A stretch of DNA of 10,854 nucleotides from Actinomycetes bacterium (GTDB lineage Bacteria; Actinomycetota; Acidimicrobiia; Acidimicrobiales; RAAP-2), in NCBI GenBank assembly GCA_021849765.1, contig JAJZSM010000028.1, positions 1 through 10,854 of the forward strand. The letters run 5' to 3'. The position numbers were made by a program, and so were the translations under genes. Below, piece after piece: positions 5,435-10,854 of the stretch. The notes under the pieces were generated by a model that saw nothing but the letters and a program-made list of their open reading frames with translations, did not search any database and was not told the origin of the DNA. Within the stretch, counting starts at the first letter, position 1; each line of letters starts with the position of its first letter.

Positions 5435-8185
5435 ATGGACTACGACGCACTGGTCGTGGGGGGCGGAATCGGGGGGATGGAGTCGTCACTGAAACTCGGT
5501 GACATGGGCTATCGCGTCCTGCTCGTCGAGAAGGAGCCGAGCGTGGGCGGGCGGATGATCCTGCTCTCCAAGGTCTTCCCGACCCTCGACTGCGCGAGCT
5601 GCATCTCGGGACCGAAGATGTCCTCGACCATTAACCACCCGAACATCACGACTGCCTCCTCAAGCACGGTGCTCGGCATCCGACGCACCGACGATGGCCG
5701 CTTCCTCGCCACGGTGAAGAAGCGCGCCACCTACGTGGACCCGGCCGCCTGCACCGGCTGCCAGGAGTGTGAGCCCGTCTGCACGGTTGCCGTGCCCGAC
5801 CAGTTCAACGCCGACCTCGTGCCGCGCCGCGCGGCCTACCTCGCGTTCCCCCAGGCCGTCCCGAAGAAGGTGGTCATCGAGCGCGCTGGCACCTCGCCGT
5901 GCACCTACACCTGCCCGGCGGGGATCAAGGCCCACGGCTACGTCGCACTCATCCGAAACGGCCGGTACGAGGAGGCGTTCCAGCTCGTGCTCGAAGCGAC
6001 CCCGCTCGTCGGCACCCTCGGGCGGGCCTGCTACGCGCCCTGTGAGAACGAGTGCACGCGCGACGACCTCGAAGCGCCGATTCCCATCCGTCGCCTCAAG
6101 CGCTTCGTCGCCGACCGGCACTACGACACGATGGACGGCCCCGGCGTCGCGGCGCCCGAGCCCAACGGCAAACACGTCGCGGTCGTCGGATCGGGCCCGG
6201 CTGGACTCACGGCCGCCTGGCAGCTCGCCCGGCTCGGCTACGGCGTCACACTCTACGAGGCCTCACCCGAACCGGGCGGGTTCTTGCGCTACGCCATCCC
6301 GGCCTACCGACTGCCCCAGGACGTGGTCGAGCGCGACATCGCCAACGTCACCGCCCTCGGGGTGACGATTGAGACCGACTCGCCCATCACCGACCTCGAG
6401 GCGTTGCACGACGCGGGCTTTGACGCCGTGCTCGTCGCCACCGGCACGCCACGGTCGACCGCGCTCGCGATCCCCGGCGAAGACCTCGAGCACGTGCGCA
6501 GCGGCCTCGACTTCCTGCGTGACGTGCGCCTCGGGAACCCGCCCGACTGGACCGGCCGGCGCGTCGTCGTCATCGGGGGCGGGAACGTCGCGATGGACGC
6601 CGCGCGTACGGCGAAGCGCCTCGGGGCGCGCCACACGACCGTCGTGTACCGGCGCGGCCCCGATGAGATGCCCGCCATGGCGAGCGAGGTGAACGACGCG
6701 AAACGAGAAGGCGTCGCCTTCACGTTCCTCACCGCACCGGTCGAGGTGCTCGGCGACGAGGAAGACCGGGTGACGGGCCTGCGCTGTCAGCGCATGGAAC
6801 TTGGCGCACCGGACGCGTCGGGTCGACGCCGTCCCGAGCCGGTCGAGGGCAGTGCGTTCGTCATCGAGTGCGACGCGGTGATCGGCGCGATTGGCATGGT
6901 TCCCGACACGGGTGACTTCGCCGAGACCCTCACCGTCACCAGTAACCGTCGCATCACGGTCGACTCGCAGACTCGTCAGAGCGAGGTCGCCTACCTGTTC
7001 GCCGCCGGGGACGTCGTCAACGGCGCCACGGACATCACCCGTGCGGTCGGCGAGGGACGTCGTGCGGCCCACATGATCGACCGCTACCTCACCGGACGAT
7101 CCCTCGACGGGTTCGTCGCCCTCGACGACCGCCTAGCGGTCGTGGACAAGACGTCGGTCCGCGCGCGCCAGCAGCGCTACAGCGCCCACGAACCAACCCC
7201 GGAGACGATGACGCTTACAGACGCCCCGAGCGACTTCAGCGAGGTCGAACGAGTGTTGAGCGAGGTCGAAGCACTGACCGGCGCGGGTGGGTGCCTCGAC
7301 TGCGGGGTCTGCTCGGAGTGCGGCGCGTGTATACGCGCCTGTCCCGCCGACGCGATCGACCTCAACGCCAAGGACCAGGTCATCGAGGTCGACGTCGGCG
7401 CGGTCGTGGTGTCGACTGGCTACAAGCTCTTCGCCGCGGACCTCAAGCCCGAGTACGGCTGGGGTCGATACCCGAACGTCATCACCGGCATGCAGATGGA
7501 CCGATTGCTCGCGCCCACGCGTCCCTTCAACACCGTGTTACGACCGAGCGACGGCAAGGTCCCCGAGCGCATCGCCTACGTCTCGTGCACGGGTTCGCGC
7601 GACCGGACCGTCGACAACCCCCTCTGCTCCAAGTTGTGCTGTATGTACTCGATTAAGCAGAACCAGCTGATCATGGGCACGTTGCCGCTGGCCGACGTCA
7701 CGATGCACTACATCGACATCCGCGCGGCCGGCAAGCGCTACGACGAGTTCTACGAGCAGTCCCGCGCCATGGGCGCGTCCTACATCAAGGGGCGCGTCTC
7801 CACGATCACCGAGAAGGACAACGGCGACCTCGTGCTGCGCTACGAGGACATCGAGAACGGCGGAGCGATCGTCGAGGCGCAGTACGACCTCGTCGTGCTC
7901 GCCGTCGGGGTCCAGCCCAATCGCGAGGTCGAGACCCTCTTCACTGACGAGCACCTCGACCTCAACGAGTACTACTACGTCGACGAGCCCGACGACGACC
8001 TCGACCCGGGCCGCACGAACATCCCGGGGGTCTTCGTCGCCGGGGCGGCGGCGGGCGCGAAGGACATCGTCGACTCGATCACCCACGCCGGGGCGGCCGT
8101 CTCCCAGGTCGCCGCCTACCTCGAAGGTCGTCGTGCGGGCGACCGGATCGACCAGGAACTAGCCACGATGGAGCTGTCACGATGA
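5435..8185 (+). CDS. hdrA: HdrA-like flavoprotein with inserted GltD/NfnB-like NAD(P)H dehydrogenase module (QmoA-like)
   Basis: This 916-residue protein is an HdrA split by a second oxidoreductase. Residues 5-40 form the HdrA FAD fold (VVGGGIGGMESS, then SVGGRM), followed by the C53-x2-C56 pair and a ferredoxin motif C106-x2-C109-x2-C112-x3-C116. After FPQAVPKKVVIE a GltD/NfnB-like module begins: cysteines C156, C160, C199, C203 and C207, an FAD site VVGSGPAGL (250-258), an NADPH site VIGGGNVAMDAART (379-392) followed by YRRGPDEMPA (405-414), and FAAGDV (522-527). HdrA resumes near 565 with a ladder C620-C623-C626-C629-C632-C636, CTGSRD at 718 and CSKLCC at 731-736, DIRAAGKRYDEFYEQ, and a closing FAD motif GVFVAGAAAGAKDIVDSI. 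It lacks the N-terminal CHCGxN domain of full HdrA. All cofactor residues look intact. It probably links NAD(P)H to the Hdr/Qmo complex, possibly by flavin-based bifurcation or its reverse. The gene overlaps the next by 4 bases. Confidence 0.88.
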   Translation: MDYDALVVGGGIGGMESSLKLGDMGYRVLLVEKEPSVGGRMILLSKVFPTLDCASCISGPKMSSTINHPNITTASSSTVLGIRRTDDGRFLATVKKRATYVDPAACTGCQECEPVCTVAVPDQFNADLVPRRAAYLAFPQAVPKKVVIERAGTSPCTYTCPAGIKAHGYVALIRNGRYEEAFQLVLEATPLVGTLGRACYAPCENECTRDDLEAPIPIRRLKRFVADRHYDTMDGPGVAAPEPNGKHVAVVGSGPAGLTAAWQLARLGYGVTLYEASPEPGGFLRYAIPAYRLPQDVVERDIANVTALGVTIETDSPITDLEALHDAGFDAVLVATGTPRSTALAIPGEDLEHVRSGLDFLRDVRLGNPPDWTGRRVVVIGGGNVAMDAARTAKRLGARHTTVVYRRGPDEMPAMASEVNDAKREGVAFTFLTAPVEVLGDEEDRVTGLRCQRMELGAPDASGRRRPEPVEGSAFVIECDAVIGAIGMVPDTGDFAETLTVTSNRRITVDSQTRQSEVAYLFAAGDVVNGATDITRAVGEGRRAAHMIDRYLTGRSLDGFVALDDRLAVVDKTSVRARQQRYSAHEPTPETMTLTDAPSDFSEVERVLSEVEALTGAGGCLDCGVCSECGACIRACPADAIDLNAKDQVIEVDVGAVVVSTGYKLFAADLKPEYGWGRYPNVITGMQMDRLLAPTRPFNTVLRPSDGKVPERIAYVSCTGSRDRTVDNPLCSKLCCMYSIKQNQLIMGTLPLADVTMHYIDIRAAGKRYDEFYEQSRAMGASYIKGRVSTITEKDNGDLVLRYEDIENGGAIVEAQYDLVVLAVGVQPNREVETLFTDEHLDLNEYYYVDEPDDDLDPGRTNIPGVFVAGAAAGAKDIVDSITHAGAAVSQVAAYLEGRRAGDRIDQELATMELSR

Positions 8186-9906
8186 GCGAACGACGGATCG
8201 GTGTCTACATCTGCCACTGCGGTGGCAACATCTCGGACTACGTCGACGTGGCGGCGGTGCGCGACGCGGTAGCGGACCTGCCCGACGTCGTGCACGCCGA
8301 GACCTCGCTCTTCGCGTGCTCCGACGGCACCCAGCAGGACATGATCAAGATGATCAGGGAGCAGAACCTCGACGGACTCGTGGTCGCCTCGTGCTCGCCC
8401 AAACTGCACCTGTTCACTTTTCGCGGCGTGTCGCGGCGTGCGGGCCTCAACCCGTTCGAGTACACCCAGGCCAATATCCGCGAGCAGTGCTCGTGGGCCC
8501 ACACCGACGACCGCGACGGTGCCACGTTAAAGGCCATCGGACTGGTGAAGGGCGCCATCGCCAAGACCCGTGAGTCGAGCGCGCTCGAGCCCATGGCCGT
8601 CCAGACCACGCCGGCGTCGCTGGTGGTCGGCGCGGGCATCGCCGGCCTACGCGCCGCGATCGGACTCGCTGACCTCGGTCTGCGGGTCTACCTCCTCGAG
8701 CAGTCGGCCACCGTCGGCGGCTGGGTCGGCCAATTCGGCCCGACGTTTCCCAACGACCGCGACGGGCGGGCGATGGTGGCCGACCTGCTCGAGCAACTTG
8801 GTTCGCGCCCGACGATAACGCTGCTCACCGACGCCGAGCTGACGGCCAAGTCCGGGAGCTTCGGCAACTACGAGGTGACGATCACCGTCCACGGCGAGCC
8901 CGAGTCCACGGTGCTCGCCACCGTGGGTTCAATCATCATCGCGACCGGGTTCGACACCTACGAGCCCGCGATTGGCGAGTACGGCTACGGGATCGACGGC
9001 GTCGTCACCCTCGCGCAGTTCAAGGCGCTCGTCGAGTCCTCGCCCGACGGCTTGCGATTCGCCGACCGGCCCGTTCGCACGGTCACCTACGTCTACTGCG
9101 TCGGCAACCGCCAGCCGGGTGGCAACGAGTACTGCTCCAAATTCTGTTGCTCGGCGACCGTGCACGCCTCGCTCGAGGTTGCCGCGCTCGACCCCTCGAT
9201 CCACCAGTACCACCTCTACCGCGACATCCGCACCTACGGCAAGTACGAGCTGCTCTACGAGCAGTCGCGCAAGCGTGGCTCGGTCTTCATGAAGTTCCCC
9301 GACGAGGTCCCGCCCCGCGTCGCGCGAACCGACGACGGGCGACTCGCCGTCACGACGCGCGACACCCTGTCGGGCAACGTCGACGTGACGATCCCCACCG
9401 ACCTCGTCGTGCTCGTGACCGGCATGGTGCCGCGCAAGAACACTGATCTCACCACGATGCTCCACCTGCCCGTCGGCGACGACGGCTTCTTCAACGAGAT
9501 CCACCCCAAGCTGCGCCCCGTCGAGACGGTCGTCGACGGCGTCATGATCGCCGGTACCTGCCAGGGACCCAAGACGATCAGTGAGAGTGTCGCGTCGGGC
9601 CTCGCGGCGGTCGCCCAGAGTGGCGCCATGCTGATGAAGGGCGTCGCCGAGCTCGATCCGCTCGTCGCCGTCGTTGCCGAGGCGGCCTGCGCCTGGTGTG
9701 GCGAGTGCCAGCAGGTCTGCCCCTACGAGGCGATCACCGCGGTCAGCGTGGACGGCCGCGAGGTCGCGACCATCGACGCCGCGGTGTGCAAAGGCTGTGG
9801 CGGCTGCACGTCGTACTGCCCGAACAACGCCATCGACCTACTGGGCGCGACCGACGCCCAGATGCGTGCCCTGATCGAGAACCTAGTGGAGGTGACCGTC
9901 GCGTGA
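8182..9906 (+). CDS. hdrA: HdrA-like / QmoB-type iron-sulfur flavoprotein
   Basis: This 574-residue protein is a second HdrA. Its N-terminal domain has CHCGGN (C11, C13), FACSDGTQ (C46), ASCSPKLH (C71) and NIREQCSW (C103), typical of full-length HdrA and QmoB. The FAD site is VVGAGIAGL (148-156) with ATVGGW. The middle has YCVGNR (C306), YCSKFCC (C318, C322, C323) and YRDIRTYGKYE. Two ferredoxin clusters follow at C503-C506-C509-C513 and C536-C539-C542-C546. The CxxC pair that other HdrAs have after the FAD loop is replaced by FPNDRDGRA. QmoB proteins normally end in an MvhD domain; this one stops before it, and a separate MvhD-like gene lies at 4463. It is predicted to be cytosolic and to pass electrons between the fused HdrA and the membrane subunit. 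Its ATG overlaps the upstream stop (ATGA) and its TGA overlaps the next GTG. Confidence 0.88.
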   Translation: MSERRIGVYICHCGGNISDYVDVAAVRDAVADLPDVVHAETSLFACSDGTQQDMIKMIREQNLDGLVVASCSPKLHLFTFRGVSRRAGLNPFEYTQANIREQCSWAHTDDRDGATLKAIGLVKGAIAKTRESSALEPMAVQTTPASLVVGAGIAGLRAAIGLADLGLRVYLLEQSATVGGWVGQFGPTFPNDRDGRAMVADLLEQLGSRPTITLLTDAELTAKSGSFGNYEVTITVHGEPESTVLATVGSIIIATGFDTYEPAIGEYGYGIDGVVTLAQFKALVESSPDGLRFADRPVRTVTYVYCVGNRQPGGNEYCSKFCCSATVHASLEVAALDPSIHQYHLYRDIRTYGKYELLYEQSRKRGSVFMKFPDEVPPRVARTDDGRLAVTTRDTLSGNVDVTIPTDLVVLVTGMVPRKNTDLTTMLHLPVGDDGFFNEIHPKLRPVETVVDGVMIAGTCQGPKTISESVASGLAAVAQSGAMLMKGVAELDPLVAVVAEAACAWCGECQQVCPYEAITAVSVDGREVATIDAAVCKGCGGCTSYCPNNAIDLLGATDAQMRALIENLVEVTVA

Positions 9907-10151
9907 CCAGCACACTGAACCGAGACGTCCGTGAGGTGATCCGCGAGGAGCCACTCATGCACCGACCAATCCTTGCGGTGCTCGCCGATGGGCCCCGCAC
10001 CGTGCCCGAGATCGCCGACGCTCTCGGGCGACCGAGCGAGGAGGTCATGTACTGGGTCATGGGCATGCGCCGCTACGCCAAGCTCGTCGAGCTGCGTGAA
10101 CCGACCGACGACGGATTCTTCCAGTACGCCGCCCTCGAGGTCCGCTCGTGA
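9903..10151 (+). CDS. Small winged-helix-like protein inside the Hdr/Qmo operon
   Basis: This 82-residue protein does not match a family I can name. The middle, PILAVLADGPRTVPEIADALGRPSEEVMYWVMGMRRY (about residues 22-58), reads as a winged helix-turn-helix: a first helix, a TVPEIADAL second helix, a turn at GRP, and a recognition-type helix. It is followed by a two-stranded wing LVELREPTDDGFFQYAAL. It has no cysteine, so it is not an electron carrier. The start is set by GGAGGTGA at 9888-9895, seven bases before the GTG at 9903, which overlaps the hdrA stop. An ATG at 9957 preceded by GAGGAG is an alternative that would remove 18 residues. It overlaps the next gene by 4 bases. It may be an operon regulator or a structural partner using the same fold. 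Confidence 0.7.
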   Translation: MTSTLNRDVREVIREEPLMHRPILAVLADGPRTVPEIADALGRPSEEVMYWVMGMRRYAKLVELREPTDDGFFQYAALEVRS

Positions 10152-10854
10152 GCGCCGTCATCGAGGTCACCACGGTCGACCCCGGGCTGCTCGCCGACAT
10201 CCAGCGTTTCGGGGCCGCTGACGTCTCGGCCTGCTTCAGTTGCGGCAACTGCAGCGCCATCTGCCCGCTCTCGAACAACGACGGCACGTTCCCCCGGCGC
10301 ATGATCCGCTACGGGCAGGTCGGGCTGCGCGATGAGCTCCTCGGGAGTAAGGAGCTCTGGGCCTGTTACCACTGCGGACTCTGCAGCGAGAGCTGCCCGC
10401 AGCGAGCCGATCCCGGCGAGTACATGGCCGTCGCGCGGCGCTACGCCATCGCGAGCTACGACCGCACCGGGATCGCGCGCGCCCTCTACGTCCACCCGGC
10501 CGTGGGCTCGGGCGTGCTCGTCGCGCTCGCGGCGGCCTTCGCGACGTTCTTCACGCTCATGAGCGGCGCCGAGCCGCGCCAGTCGCTACGGCTCTTCTCG
10601 TTCCTGCCCGACGGCGTCGTGCACTGGACCGGGGTCGCCGTGATGATCGCCGTCGTACTCGTCGCGCTCGCGGGTGTCTCGACCATGGTCCACGGGCTCG
10701 CCCGCCGCGAGGGCGTGCACGGACGCGACCTCGTCGTCGGGATCGCCTCGTGGCGCCGGGCCTGGCGTGGCGCCTGGTCCGCGGTCGCCGTCGAGTCCCT
10801 CGGCCAGAAGCGCTTCCGCGACGACTGCGCCGACGCGGACCCCGACGAGCACTG
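10148..10854 (+). CDS. qmoC: QmoC-like HdrC/membrane subunit fusion (partial at window edge)
   Basis: From a GTG at 10148 this frame runs 235 codons to the window edge. The N-terminal half is HdrC-like with two [4Fe-4S] motifs: C29-x2-C32-x2-C35-x3-C39-P (CFSCGNCSAICP) and C73-x2-C76-x2-C79-x3-C83-P (CYHCGLCSESCP). Two membrane helices follow at about 118-138 and 157-181, separated by a short loop ending FLPDGVVHW. H116, H159 and H182 near the helix ends could be haem ligands. HdrC joined to a membrane part is the QmoC design, which passes electrons to or from menaquinone through haem b. The final visible part, with C226, is soluble; further helices would lie outside the window. Its GTG overlaps the preceding stop (GTGA). 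It would anchor the two HdrA subunits to the membrane. QmoC is favoured over DsrK/HdrD because no CCG domain is seen. Confidence 0.85.
   Translation, partial: MSAVIEVTTVDPGLLADIQRFGAADVSACFSCGNCSAICPLSNNDGTFPRRMIRYGQVGLRDELLGSKELWACYHCGLCSESCPQRADPGEYMAVARRYAIASYDRTGIARALYVHPAVGSGVLVALAAAFATFFTLMSGAEPRQSLRLFSFLPDGVVHWTGVAVMIAVVLVALAGVSTMVHGLARREGVHGRDLVVGIASWRRAWRGAWSAVAVESLGQKRFRDDCADADPDEH

Noticed and set aside
6263..7072. Long open frame (269 codons) on the minus strand inside the fused hdrA, and similar frames at 4529-5071, 7538-8086 and 8929-9504
   Set aside because: These lie antisense to genes with clear family matches and give low-complexity Arg/Asp/Val-rich translations with no recognisable motif, as expected in GC-rich DNA.
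5435..8185. In-frame UGA selenocysteine, as sometimes found in HdrA-type proteins
   Set aside because: All expected cluster and active-site positions are ordinary cysteine codons and the frame has no internal UGA.
1..10854. CRISPR array, insertion sequence, tRNA or rRNA
   Set aside because: I saw no regularly spaced repeats, transposase motifs with terminal repeats, or tRNA-like cloverleaf. The genes form ordinary chromosomal operons.

Overview
The window is GC-rich, coding-dense DNA with frequent GTG starts and many 4-base stop/start overlaps. This, the gene families present (a long-form HisG, a membrane protein family I associate with actinobacteria, and Hdr/Qmo-type sulfur genes) point to a high-GC actinobacterium. 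An acidimicrobial or related sulfur- or iron-metabolising lineage would fit, but this is inference; no taxonomic marker gene is present.

Left part (1-2153): a histidine biosynthesis locus. On the minus strand a TrpR-fold YerC-type regulator is followed by hisG and the start of hisD (cut by the window edge), all joined by 4-base overlaps. hisA reads divergently on the plus strand from a 30-base gap that probably carries two back-to-back promoters.

Middle part (2154-4203): an AT-richer intergenic stretch with several inverted repeats, a small two-anchor membrane protein of unknown function, two strong tandem hairpins, a complete pirin gene, and a 279-base leader region in front of the sulfur/Hdr operon. 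That leader holds a near-consensus CRP/FNR-type palindrome. It also holds a 17-base pyrimidine-rich motif that recurs upstream of the membrane protein gene.

Right part (4204-10854, running off the end): one plus-strand operon of seven genes: tusA, a divergent MvhD-like iron-sulfur protein, dsrE2, a 916-residue HdrA with a complete GltD/NfnB-like NAD(P)H dehydrogenase module inserted in it, a second HdrA of QmoB type, a small winged-helix-like protein, and a QmoC-like HdrC/membrane fusion (partial). Taken together this looks like a membrane-bound, Qmo/Hdr-like electron-transfer complex linked to TusA/DsrE2 sulfur carriers. The likely role is moving electrons between protein-bound sulfane sulfur (or another low-potential thiol/disulfide couple), NAD(P)H and menaquinone. 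No hdrB, aprBA, sat or dsrAB is visible in the window. The fused HdrA, the MvhD-like protein with rearranged cysteines and the embedded winged-helix protein make this operon the most interesting part of the window.
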